Below are positions 8,319-16,759 of a stretch of DNA of 64,000 bases, piece by piece (within the stretch, counting starts at the first letter, position 1; each line of letters opens with the position of its first letter). The notes beneath the pieces were generated by a model, which was not told the origin of the DNA, searched no databases, and saw nothing but the letters and a program-made list of their open reading frames with translations. The position numbers were made by a program, and so were the translations under genes. The stretch is from UBA7683 sp964397855 (GTDB lineage Bacteria > Patescibacteriota > Saccharimonadia > Saccharimonadales > UBA7683): the NCBI GenBank assembly GCA_964397855.1, contig CAYNKQ010000003.1, forward strand, positions 20,573-84,572. Direction: 5' to 3'.

Positions 8319-10007
8319 ATGCAAAATAAACGACGCAAATCTGGTAGTGCTATGGATGGTTTTGTCCCGAGAAATCGTGACAACGCTTCTAAGCGTCTAA
8401 CTTTAGACAATGTAAATCGTAAACCGACCGCCCATACTACAGACGGCTTCGTCCCGCGGGAACCACGGTCTACACAGCCACTAGCGTTAAAAGACGATGA
8501 ATGGGCAGATGAAAATACCCTAAATATTGCAGATACCGGGGCTCTCGATCTTTCAACTGATGGAACAGAACCACTAACTAAATCAAAGTGGTGGCAGTTT
8601 GGCAAAAAACGCCGTATAGCCAAAGGGAAGTCTGAGCCTTCTCGCCGCAAAAAGATCATAAAACGAATTCTTCTGGTTGTGCTTTTGGTGTTTGTACTTG
8701 TTGGCGGGTTTGTTGGCTGGAAGGTGCTCAAGAATACAACCAAAGTATTTAACGGTAACATACTTGGTTTGCTCGACACGACAAAGCTTAAAGGGGAAAA
8801 CCAGGGTAGGGTAAACATACTACTTGCTGGAACGTCTGAAGATGATCCAGGTCATGATGGCGCCAAGCTTACCGATTCTATTATGATTGTTAGTGTTGAT
8901 GTCGTTACCAAGAAGGCCTTCATGATCAGTGTTCCACGTGATCTCTGGGTTGATTACCAGACCCGAGGCTGCTCGGTTGGTTATCAGGGTAAAATAAACG
9001 CCGTCTACACCTGTGGTGAGCAAACTAACTTCAAGGCCGACGGTTATGCAAGCGGCGGAATGGGCTTGTTGAGCAAGGTGGTAGAAGACAATTTTGGTCT
9101 TACTATGCATTACTATGCCAAGATCAACTACACCGCCTTCAGGGAGACCGTCGATACGGTTAACGGTATTGATATAAATCTTCAAACCAATGATCCAAAA
9201 GGAATACTTGATAGAATTTTTGACTGGGAGTGCAAGTATAAATGCTACAAGGTTAAGTATCCAAATGGCCCGTTGCATCTCAATGGAGAGCAGGCGCTTG
9301 ACCTTGCTCGCGCTAGGGGTGATGGCATCGGGTATCCAACGTATGGTACTAATAATGATTTTGGTCGTACAGAACGTCAGCGTCAGATGCTTGTAGCCCT
9401 AAAAGACAAAGCGCTTTCGATTGGTATCTTAAGCAACCCAGCCAAGCTCAGCAGCCTGCTTGATTCTGCTGGTAATAATGTCGATACAGATATTAAGACC
9501 AACGAGCTTCGTCGCATGTATGAAATTGGAAAAGATATAAATAATCAAAATATCAAATCGATCGGCCTAGCAGACGAGGATGTCTCGCTGGTTGAAACAT
9601 TCCGCGCCGTCGATGGCTCAAGTGCTATTCGCCCTGTTGCTGGAACTACAAATTACAGTCAGATTAAGGCTTATATCAAAAAACTCACAAGCTCTGACCC
9701 AGTGGTGCACGAAGGCGCCAGCGTCGTTGTTCTTAACGGAAGCGGTGTTGCGGGACTTGCTCAAGGTAAAGCCGATACGCTATTGGCTAAAGGAATTACT
9801 GTCCCTGCGGTTGCCAACGGTACTGCGCGAGATGCAACTGTAATTGTTGATCTCAGTAAAGGCGCCAAGAGCGGCACTAAGTCGTATCTCGAAAAGCTAT
9901 ACGGAGTAAAGTCGGTCACTACTACGGCTACGGCTCCAGAAGCTAAAAACTATCAATCGGACTTTGTGATAATACTTGGCAAGAACGCTGCTGCCGTATC
10001 TAATTAG
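8319..10007 (+). CDS. LytR-CpsA-Psr family cell-wall ligase with LytR_C domain
   Basis: A 562-residue membrane protein. The cytoplasmic N-terminus of about 110 residues contains the motif DGFVPR twice (13-18 and 42-47). One membrane span lies at about 116-134. The LCP domain (about 165-390) has TDSIMIVSVD, ISVPRDLW and LDLARARGD with conserved Arg/Asp residues. A LytR_C domain follows at about 460-555. LCP enzymes transfer polyprenyl-phosphate-linked glycopolymers to peptidoglycan or protein. A TATACT at 8299-8304 gives a near-leaderless message. Confidence 0.9.
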   Translation: MQNKRRKSGSAMDGFVPRNRDNASKRLTLDNVNRKPTAHTTDGFVPREPRSTQPLALKDDEWADENTLNIADTGALDLSTDGTEPLTKSKWWQFGKKRRIAKGKSEPSRRKKIIKRILLVVLLVFVLVGGFVGWKVLKNTTKVFNGNILGLLDTTKLKGENQGRVNILLAGTSEDDPGHDGAKLTDSIMIVSVDVVTKKAFMISVPRDLWVDYQTRGCSVGYQGKINAVYTCGEQTNFKADGYASGGMGLLSKVVEDNFGLTMHYYAKINYTAFRETVDTVNGIDINLQTNDPKGILDRIFDWECKYKCYKVKYPNGPLHLNGEQALDLARARGDGIGYPTYGTNNDFGRTERQRQMLVALKDKALSIGILSNPAKLSSLLDSAGNNVDTDIKTNELRRMYEIGKDINNQNIKSIGLADEDVSLVETFRAVDGSSAIRPVAGTTNYSQIKAYIKKLTSSDPVVHEGASVVVLNGSGVAGLAQGKADTLLAKGITVPAVANGTARDATVIVDLSKGAKSGTKSYLEKLYGVKSVTTTATAPEAKNYQSDFVIILGKNAAAVSN

Positions 10008-10084
10008 GATCGCGTTTTTCTATCCGTGTGATTTGAGCGGAATGTGTCTAAAAACACTCTGCGGATGGTATACTGATAGGCGAT

Positions 10085-10852
10085 ATGCTACAAGTAAAAA
10101 AGAGTTTTTGGGGAAAGAGACCCGGTTTCGATTTAGGTGATTTGCTCCACATTGGTGTAAATCTTGGATTTGTCGGTGTGATATACGCAATGGTTGTCTA
10201 CTGGGGCCTCGCCCCGTTAGCGGTCCTGCTAGTTGTGCTTAGCAAGTGGCGTGTTTTGGCGGTGCAGCCTCGTTTTTGGTTGCCGAATATTAAAGCCAAT
10301 CTTGTTGATGTGATTGTAGGGGTGAGTACAATTATTCTAGCCAACCAGACATCGGTGAAATGGGTATCACTTGTATGGATTGTCCTGTATGTTGGTTGGT
10401 TGCTATTCTTGAAACCTCAGTCTCAGGACATATGGGTCGGTCTGCAGTCCTTCTGGGCTCAACTTGTGGGACTTCTGGCTATTTTTATGGTTGGATCACT
10501 CCTTGCTCAGCCGTTTCTTGTTTGTGCACTTGCATGGTTGGTTTCATGGGCATCGGCTCGTCACTACTTTAGTAATTATGAAGAGCCGCACTATCGCTCG
10601 CTCGGTCTGGTTTGGGGTTTCTTGGTGACTCAGCTTGTATGGGTTAGTTTACATTGGATCCAATACTACGAAATTTTTTCCATGAAAATTTCTTTAACTG
10701 TAATTATTGTTTCAATAATATCTGCAAGCTTGGGAGGTATTTATCACGCCTACAAGAAAGACACGCTTCAGCGTGGAGTGCTGATTGAAAATGGATTGTT
10801 CGGTGTAGTGCTCATAGCTGTAATTTTAGCTACCGCAAGGTTTGCGACCTAG
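10085..10852 (+). CDS. Polytopic membrane protein of unknown function
   Basis: A 255-residue protein with about seven or eight hydrophobic segments from residue 20 to the C-terminus and no recognisable motif. It is preceded by the extended -10 TGGTATACT (10066-10074), which ends 10 nt before the ATG, so the mRNA is probably leaderless. It sits between the LCP gene and htrA, which suggests an envelope role but proves nothing. Confidence 0.7.
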   Translation: MLQVKKSFWGKRPGFDLGDLLHIGVNLGFVGVIYAMVVYWGLAPLAVLLVVLSKWRVLAVQPRFWLPNIKANLVDVIVGVSTIILANQTSVKWVSLVWIVLYVGWLLFLKPQSQDIWVGLQSFWAQLVGLLAIFMVGSLLAQPFLVCALAWLVSWASARHYFSNYEEPHYRSLGLVWGFLVTQLVWVSLHWIQYYEIFSMKISLTVIIVSIISASLGGIYHAYKKDTLQRGVLIENGLFGVVLIAVILATARFAT

Positions 10853-10909
10853 CCTTAAGCTTTTTCTCAGTTTTTGGGCGTACAATTAGTACTTGACATA
10901 AGGGGGTAT

Positions 10910-12124
10910 ATGGAAAATCAACAAGATTCACTCGAAGAACTAAAAACACCACTTACACCGGAAAAACATCCAGTGACCGCTAAGCCTAGCGGACGTTATT
11001 CTACCAAGAGGGTTGTATTGGCGTGTCTGGTGACTGCTCTTTTGGCTACAATATTGAGTGCGGGTGGCCTTGCGGGGGCATTCCTGATTGGCCGGAGCAT
11101 GAACGACACAGCAAGCATTGAACAGAAGCGACAGACCGTAGTGCAGGAAGGCGAAGTTATTGCTGACGTAGCACAGAAGGTTAGCCCAAGTGTCGTGTCT
11201 ATAGTTACGGAACAGCAATCTACCGTCAACAGTCTGTATTTTGGTCAGCAGACTCGAACAAGTCAGGCTGCTGGAACAGGATTTGTAATTGATGCAGGTG
11301 GGCTGATAATCACTAATAAACATGTTGTACCAGCAGGCACAAGCAAGGTTCAAGTAGTGATGTCTGACGGTACTAAATATGACGATGCCGAAGTCATCGG
11401 CAGAGATCCACTCAATGATATTGCAGTCATAAAAATTAATGGTGCTAAAAATCTTAAAGTTGCTCAACTTGCCGACTCAGACGCCGTTCGAACTGGTCAA
11501 AAAGTTATTGCTATAGGCAACGCGCTGGGACAATTTCAGAATACCGTGACATCAGGAATTATCTCTGGAATGGGTAGGCCAATTGAAGCTGGTGATGAAA
11601 GTGGGAATGCTAGCGAACAGCTCAATAATCTGTTTCAGACTGATGCGGCGATAAACTCCGGTAATTCGGGAGGCCCACTTCTGAACTTTAATGGAGAAGT
11701 TATCGGTATAAACACTGCAGTTGCTGCCGGTGCACAGAATATTGGATTCTCAATTCCGATTAATGAAGCCAAGGGTGTTATTGAAAGTGTGAAGGCTACG
11801 GGTAAGATTTCTCGACCATATCTTGGTGTGCAATTTAGCATGCTCACGGCCAGTAGTGCAAAAGAGCTCAACCTCTCGGTTCAGAAGGGTGCTCTTGTGG
11901 GTAGTGACGCTGGGTCAGTTGTGACTGGTAGCCCGGCCGACAAGGCTGGTATCAAAGCCGGTGATGTTATTACTAAAGTGAATACTGTCGAGCTTTCAGA
12001 CTCAATCTCGCTTGCTTCTGCTGTCGGAAGGTTTAAGGTTGGTGATACGGTTGAACTGACGGTTATTCGTTCCGGTAAAGAACAGAAGATCAAGGTGACC
12101 TTAGCCGAAGCCCCTGCTGGTTAG
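10910..12124 (+). CDS. HtrA/DegP-type serine protease with PDZ domain
   Basis: A protein of about 404 residues with one N-terminal membrane anchor (about 34-58). The trypsin-like domain has triad residues in TNKHVV, DPLNDIAVIKI and NSGNSGGPLL, and a PDZ domain occupies the last 90 residues. It would degrade misfolded proteins outside the membrane. I chose ATG 10910, preceded by AAGGGGG, over an upstream TTG at 10874 that has no ribosome-binding site. Confidence 0.93.
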   Translation: MENQQDSLEELKTPLTPEKHPVTAKPSGRYSTKRVVLACLVTALLATILSAGGLAGAFLIGRSMNDTASIEQKRQTVVQEGEVIADVAQKVSPSVVSIVTEQQSTVNSLYFGQQTRTSQAAGTGFVIDAGGLIITNKHVVPAGTSKVQVVMSDGTKYDDAEVIGRDPLNDIAVIKINGAKNLKVAQLADSDAVRTGQKVIAIGNALGQFQNTVTSGIISGMGRPIEAGDESGNASEQLNNLFQTDAAINSGNSGGPLLNFNGEVIGINTAVAAGAQNIGFSIPINEAKGVIESVKATGKISRPYLGVQFSMLTASSAKELNLSVQKGALVGSDAGSVVTGSPADKAGIKAGDVITKVNTVELSDSISLASAVGRFKVGDTVELTVIRSGKEQKIKVTLAEAPAG

Positions 12125-12125
12125 T

Positions 12126-12389
12126 CTAATCAACAATGGTCAATCTCCTGTCTCCATCATCCGCGTGCAGATAGAGATCAAGCCCACAATAGTTATCTCC
12201 CCGTCTCCACGCCCCAAGCCTCTTTCCCGTCCAACCAGCTTCTTTCTGTCGCGCCAGGACGATGTAAGCATCTCCGATTTGTATATAGCTGTTGGTTCCA
12301 GCAAGTCCCTCCTTTACTCGCCAGAAAGAATCTTCTGGCGTTTCGGGCCTTGGTTGAATGGGTGGGGAAGCTGACTTGCGGGGCGAAGG
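12126..12389 (-). repeat. Diverged intergenic repeat, copy 2, with an in-frame ORF after prmC
   Basis: This fills the gap between the convergent htrA and prmC and matches blocks of 43-272. Read on the minus strand, the frame directly after the prmC TAA stays open for 87 codons to TAG at 12126-12128, with no ATG. Its translation includes SFWRVKEGLAGTNSYIQIGD and ends DDGDRRLTIVD. Copy 1 keeps pieces (SPPIHPKPE, DDGDRELTM) and also has TAA at the same place, but is frameshifted. It is either a decayed coding module or a non-coding element that is open by chance. The inverted repeat CGCCAGAA/TTCTGGCG (near 12325-12346) could act as a terminator. Confidence 0.45.
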
Positions 12390-13232
12390 TTAATTATTTT
12401 GAACAAAGAGTTGGGCGAGGGTTTCGGTCTTTTCTAGGGTATAGCCAGCTTTTGAAGCTAGTTTTATGATGTCCCTATGTTGAGACTCTAGACTTTCGGT
12501 GACTACTATTTTTGGTTTGTATGGGAGATTAACAACCTGGCCCCAAAATATTTTGTAGTGGTCTAATCCATCGACTCCAGAAAAAAGAGCTTGTGATGGT
12601 TCTTTAGTTATCTCTTCAGATGTAATTAAGTTTCGGGGTACATAGGGGAGATTGGCTAGGACAACATCTGGCCTAATTGCTTCGGGGACATCAAGTAGGT
12701 TTGCTTCGTAGAACTGCACAGGGGCATTCAGGTGATCCGCATTTTGACCTGCGACCTTGAGTGCTCCTTTGCTGATGTCTGTTGCGACTACCCTTGTCTC
12801 GGGTAATTCTAACTGGGCAGTTATTGCCAAGATGCCTGAGCCTGTACCTACATCTAGAACCACCAGAGTCTTAGTATCGTCGTTGGAGTCTTCCGCGTTG
12901 GCGGCAGTAATAGCTTGTTTTAGTAATTCAACCATGGCTTCAGATTCGGGGCGAGGTATCAAAACGTCCGTATTAACTAAAAAATCTCGGCCGTAAAATT
13001 CTTTTGAACCAATAACGTATGCAAGTGGTATGTGTGATCTTCGTTGTTTCAGATTTGTATTCAACTGCAGAACTTGAGAATCACTAAGCTCGTAATCATT
13101 GTGTGCAAGTATCCAACTGCGTGATTTATGTAGTATAGCCTCAATAATTACAAGGCAATCTAGCCGGGCAGTGGTGATCTCAGCCAGCTGGAGCTGCTCA
13201 ATAGCCTGTTTAAGCCAAGTTTGTATTTTCAT
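12390..13232 (-). CDS. prmC: Release-factor glutamine N5-methyltransferase
   Basis: A protein of about 280 residues with a class I SAM-binding motif LDVGTGSGILAI and the catalytic-loop motif NLPYVP, a variant of the usual NPPY. PrmC methylates the GGQ glutamine of RF1 and RF2; prfA lies upstream on the same strand and prfB at 62 kb. I chose ATG 13232 (MKIQTWLKQA), the family-like start, over ATG 13259; it overlaps the end of the upstream methyltransferase gene by 23 bp. Confidence 0.9.
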   Translation of the reverse strand: MKIQTWLKQAIEQLQLAEITTARLDCLVIIEAILHKSRSWILAHNDYELSDSQVLQLNTNLKQRRSHIPLAYVIGSKEFYGRDFLVNTDVLIPRPESEAMVELLKQAITAANAEDSNDDTKTLVVLDVGTGSGILAITAQLELPETRVVATDISKGALKVAGQNADHLNAPVQFYEANLLDVPEAIRPDVVLANLPYVPRNLITSEEITKEPSQALFSGVDGLDHYKIFWGQVVNLPYKPKIVVTESLESQHRDIIKLASKAGYTLEKTETLAQLFVQNN

Positions 13233-14013
13233 ATCGTTGCCGAACCACTTCATACGCAAAAATTGCAGCAGCGTTACTTACATTAAGCGAGTCGTTTTCA
13301 CCAAGCATTGGAATAATCAGTGGCTTGCTTCGTTGTTTCCAGAAATCACTTAAGCCTTCGTGCTCTGTGCCAAGAACTATTGCAATTGGTGAAGTAAAAT
13401 CAACGCTGCTATATAAGCTTGATTGATCTGAAAGAATGGCGCCATACGCTGTAATTTCGTGTTTTTCCAAAAAATCATAGACATCCGCATTATTAGCTGC
13501 TGCAACTTGTTTTGTAAACACAGTACCCACACTTGATCTTATTACATTCGGGTTGAACACATCGGTTCGTTCGTCGCAGATAATGACACCGTCAGCTCCT
13601 GCGCCATCAGCTGTGCGTAAGATTGCCCCAAGGTTACCAGGTTTCTCAACAGACTCAACAATAATAAAGAACGGATTTTCACCAAAATTAAGTTCATCTA
13701 AGCCTCTATGTTTTGCCTGAAATACCGCAATAATACCATCTGTACTGCCACGATAAGAAATCTTTTCGTATACTTCTTTGCTGACGGTCATTATCTCTCT
13801 TAGATTCAAACTCTCAGTTCTAAGGTCTTTCCCCCCGTAGATTTCTGGGCAAACAAAAAGCGAATGGGGGAGATAGCCGCCATCAAGTGCATAAGCAATT
13901 TCTTTCGCACCTTCAACTAAAAATACCCCTTCTTCTCGCCGAGTACTATTTTTATGTAAACTTTTTACCCACTTAATTTTTGGGTTTGATGTACTAGCTA
14001 TGTAGGGCGTCAT
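13210..14013 (-). CDS. SpoU/TrmH-family RNA 2'-O-methyltransferase
   Basis: A 267-residue SPOUT methyltransferase. Near the N-terminus NPKIKWVKSLHKNSTRREEG is the substrate-binding domain typical of rRNA/tRNA methylases. The knot contains VEKPGNLGAILRTADGAGAD, IVLGTEHEGLS and IPMLGENDSLNVSNAAAIFAYE, the three TrmH signature motifs. It methylates a ribose in rRNA or tRNA; the target is not evident. Its start overlaps the kinase gene stop by 4 bp, consistent with an operon prfA-kinase-methylase-prmC. Confidence 0.9.
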   Translation of the reverse strand: MTPYIASTSNPKIKWVKSLHKNSTRREEGVFLVEGAKEIAYALDGGYLPHSLFVCPEIYGGKDLRTESLNLREIMTVSKEVYEKISYRGSTDGIIAVFQAKHRGLDELNFGENPFFIIVESVEKPGNLGAILRTADGAGADGVIICDERTDVFNPNVIRSSVGTVFTKQVAAANNADVYDFLEKHEITAYGAILSDQSSLYSSVDFTSPIAIVLGTEHEGLSDFWKQRSKPLIIPMLGENDSLNVSNAAAIFAYEVVRQRYENTNLA

Positions 14014-14525
14014 TTTGAGGTTTCCATGTCTGTAATTATACTCTCGACAACTTTATCCAAGGATTGGGTGGAATCAATTGCGATTGCCTGGGGTTGTTTT
14101 AGTATGTCTGATTCTCTTGTTGCCCGATAGGCTATTTCTTCTTCAAGTTGCTGGGGGTCTTTGCCGTAGTCTTTGTCTGTTCTGCTCAAGATTCGGTGTC
14201 TCAAAGTCGCGTCGTTGAGTGTAAGAACAAAAATTTTATCAAAATATGAATAGAAGTCAGACTGATTGCTTGTAACTCCACCAAGAACCACATTCTCGGC
14301 TGAGTTTAATAATTCTAAGATTACACTTTTGGACCAGTTCCACTGATATTGGTCCCAGTCAATCTTTGCTTCTGGGTACGGCACGTGATTGCCATTATTA
14401 TCCTCGAGCCTTGTTGCACCAGGCTGGCTATCAGTGTCATAAGCTGTGAAACCTCGTTTCAAGAGTTCGCGTATGACGGTACTTTTGCCAGCCCCAACAG
14501 AACCGGTAACGAAATATTTACCCAT
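14010..14525 (-). CDS. P-loop nucleoside/nucleotide kinase-like protein
   Basis: A 171-residue P-loop NTPase with Walker A GSVGAGKST at residues 8-16 followed by AYDTDS. The lid-like segment is RHRILSRTDKDYGKDP. It resembles small adenylate or dephospho-CoA kinase-type enzymes but lacks enough signature to name a substrate. Start and stop overlap the flanking genes by 1-4 bp in the prfA-prmC operon. Confidence 0.7.
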   Translation of the reverse strand: MGKYFVTGSVGAGKSTVIRELLKRGFTAYDTDSQPGATRLEDNNGNHVPYPEAKIDWDQYQWNWSKSVILELLNSAENVVLGGVTSNQSDFYSYFDKIFVLTLNDATLRHRILSRTDKDYGKDPQQLEEEIAYRATRESDILKQPQAIAIDSTQSLDKVVESIITDMETSK

Positions 14526-15580
14526 CAGCTGTCTCCACGAGCAAGTTGAGACTCGTACGACTGTAGTTTTTCAATTAGATCATCAATATCACCGTTCATT
14601 GCTCCTGGAATCCCAGAACGAGAATAGTTCACGCGGTGATCTGTAATACGGTCTTGGGGGAAGTTATACGTACGAATTTTTTCGGATCTATCACCGGACC
14701 CAATAAGAGATTTTCTTTGGGCGGAAAGGTTGGCGCTGGCTTCTTCGATCTGCTTTTGAAGCAAGCGAGAGCGTAGTACGCTCATAGCTTTTAGTTTGTT
14801 CTTAATTTGCGATTTTTCATCCTGATTGGTTACGACGACACCAGTTGGAAGGTGAGTGATGCGCACGGCTGAATCTGTAGTGTTAACTGATTGTCCGCCA
14901 TGACCTGACGCACGGTAAGTGTCTACCTTTAAATCTGCTTCTTTAATTTCGATATCAGTTTCTTCTGCCTCAGGCATAACGGCAACGGTGACTGTTGAAG
15001 TATGAATACGTCCCTGACTTTCAGTGGCAGGAACGCGTTGTACACGGTGTACGCCGCCTTCAAATTTGAGTTGCTTATAAGCATCTTCTCCGCGTGCCAT
15101 AAATATCACTTCTTTGTAGCCGCCGTTGTCGTTAGAATTTTCTGACATAATCTCGGTTTTTAGGCTGTGTGTCTCGCAGAAACGAAGGTACATTCTTAAT
15201 AGCTCGGCAGCAAATAAACCGGCTTCGTCACCACCTGCACCAGCTCGAATTTCTACAACTGCGTTTTTATGATCATTAGGGTCTTTGGGCGTGAGGAGTT
15301 CAGTCAGTTTTTCTTCTGCTGTAGCAATTTTTTCTTCAAGCTCTGGTATTTCCATCTTGGCAAGCTCTGAGAGTTCGGCATCATTACCGCGCAGGATCTC
15401 ATTAGATTCAGCCAACTGTTTTTCAAATAGCTCTTTTTGGTCCAGCGTAGTTATGATCCCCTCAAGCTCCGATCGTCGTCGATTTTTCTCACCAATTTTG
15501 GGATCAGAAAAAGCATCTGGTGCACTAAGCGCCTCAGTTAATTCTGCCAGTTCATCACGTAGTTTTTGTTGTGCTTCCAT
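14525..15580 (-). CDS. prfA: Peptide chain release factor 1
   Basis: A 351-residue class I release factor. The stop-codon-reading tripeptide PAT appears in RVQRVPATESQGR, and the catalytic GGQ in ASGHGGQSVNTTDSAVR. RF1 decodes UAA and UAG and triggers peptide release. It heads a minus-strand operon ending in prmC, the enzyme that modifies its GGQ glutamine. Confidence 0.97.
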   Translation of the reverse strand: MEAQQKLRDELAELTEALSAPDAFSDPKIGEKNRRRSELEGIITTLDQKELFEKQLAESNEILRGNDAELSELAKMEIPELEEKIATAEEKLTELLTPKDPNDHKNAVVEIRAGAGGDEAGLFAAELLRMYLRFCETHSLKTEIMSENSNDNGGYKEVIFMARGEDAYKQLKFEGGVHRVQRVPATESQGRIHTSTVTVAVMPEAEETDIEIKEADLKVDTYRASGHGGQSVNTTDSAVRITHLPTGVVVTNQDEKSQIKNKLKAMSVLRSRLLQKQIEEASANLSAQRKSLIGSGDRSEKIRTYNFPQDRITDHRVNYSRSGIPGAMNGDIDDLIEKLQSYESQLARGDS

Positions 15581-15634
15581 TACTTATGAATTATAACAGA
15601 AACACCAACCTAGCCATAAAATAAACTTTACCTA

Positions 15635-15663
15635 TTGACAAATTTAGGCATAAGAAGTATACT
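15635..15663 (+). promoter_or_regulatory. Sigma70-type promoter of the FHA-like gene
   Basis: TTGACA (15635-15640), 17 nt, TATACT (15658-15663), placed 40 bp upstream of the ATG at 15704; an AGGA Shine-Dalgarno site lies just ahead of the start. Confidence 0.75.
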
Positions 15664-15703
15664 CAAGTAGTAGTTAAAAAAACAAAAAAGGAAATAAGAA
15701 GTC

Positions 15704-16207
15704 ATGGCCGAAGGCGCCCCACAAGATAGTTCCGATCAGATCATTGAACCGAGATTGCTCACTCCCGAACAAGCACGAGCAGGTTATACGCTGGCTGCCA
15801 ACGAATCCATTCTCGTCAATGTGGCAGATGTTAATACGGATGGCGTACGTGGAGAAGTCGTAGATACGGAGGACGGTCGCAAGGTCTGGACTACTCCAGT
15901 TGGTCACTTACATCTTAAGGGTGATCGGGATAGTGTTATTGGATATTTTCTACAAACAGTGGAAGTCACCAGTGAGGGTGACGCGCATGAGGGCGTTATG
16001 TTTGCAGTAAATTCAAGGCAAAGCCTCATGCTACCGTTATCTGCGGCAGAACCATGGGGTATCGGCAGAAAGTTTGAGGGCCAGTCTGAAATGCGAGGTG
16101 GTGTTTCTGGGGATCACTGTGAAGTAGGGCTCGATGAAGACGGAGCAAACCTACTAGTTAAAAACAAAGATCCCAAGAACGGTACAGCTATAGTTCTATA
16201 TGCGTAA
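15704..16207 (+). CDS. FHA-like domain protein
   Basis: A 167-residue soluble protein. The C-terminal part reads WGIGRKFEGQSEMRGGVSGD, then HCEVGLDEDGANLLVKNKD and NGTAIVL. This resembles the forkhead-associated pattern GR...SxxH...D.xSxNGT that binds phosphothreonine. The N-terminal 90 residues are unfamiliar. A signalling role with a Ser/Thr kinase is possible, but no kinase is seen in the window. Confidence 0.6.
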   Translation: MAEGAPQDSSDQIIEPRLLTPEQARAGYTLAANESILVNVADVNTDGVRGEVVDTEDGRKVWTTPVGHLHLKGDRDSVIGYFLQTVEVTSEGDAHEGVMFAVNSRQSLMLPLSAAEPWGIGRKFEGQSEMRGGVSGDHCEVGLDEDGANLLVKNKDPKNGTAIVLYA

Positions 16208-16283
16208 TGTTTTCAGGGTTATCAAAATATCGCTTAGTCAATTAAGCGATATTTTAAGTGTAGCGCAAGTCTTCAGAGGTGCT

Positions 16284-16646
16284 TTATTCAGCAGCTGTTT
16301 CAACTGCGTCAGGTGATTCGGTTTTTTCTGTATATTTTTTACTAGCTGGCTTCTTATCAGCTTTTTTAATAGTAGCAGCCTTGGCTTCGCGAGCTTTTTT
16401 AGCAGCTTCAGCGCGAGCTTTAAACTTATCAACACGACCTTCGATATCCATGATCTTTTCTTCGCCAGTGAAGAATGGGTGAGAAGCACTTGAAACGTGT
16501 ACTTTTACAAGTGGGTATTCTTTGCCATCTTCCCATTTAATCGTTTCGCTGGTGGCAACGGTCGAACGAGTTAAAAAACTAGTTTTACTTGAAGTGTCCT
16601 GAAAGACAACTTGTCGATAATCTGTTGGGTGCAGATCTTTTTTCAT
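16284..16646 (-). CDS. rpmE2: 50S ribosomal protein L31, type B
   Basis: A 120-residue protein whose first 80 residues match type B L31: MKKDLHPTDYRQVVFQDTS, then SHPFFTGEEKIMDIEGRVDKF. It lacks the zinc-binding cysteines of type A. About 35 extra Lys/Ala-rich residues at the C-terminus make it longer than usual, a feature of some actinobacterial and CPR versions. Confidence 0.93.
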   Translation of the reverse strand: MKKDLHPTDYRQVVFQDTSSKTSFLTRSTVATSETIKWEDGKEYPLVKVHVSSASHPFFTGEEKIMDIEGRVDKFKARAEAAKKAREAKAATIKKADKKPASKKYTEKTESPDAVETAAE

Positions 16647-16759
16647 TGTGTGAACTCCTGCCCATTTAAGACGGTTAGCAGCGGGCCACTGCAGCCGTTT
16701 TGGTATTTACCAAATATAACTTGGCTATTATATCTGTTAATCCAATATTTTACAAGCGG

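Noticed and set aside
10940..11467. 175-codon minus-strand ORF inside htrA
   Set aside because: The plus strand has the full trypsin-like triad; the minus frame shows no domain.
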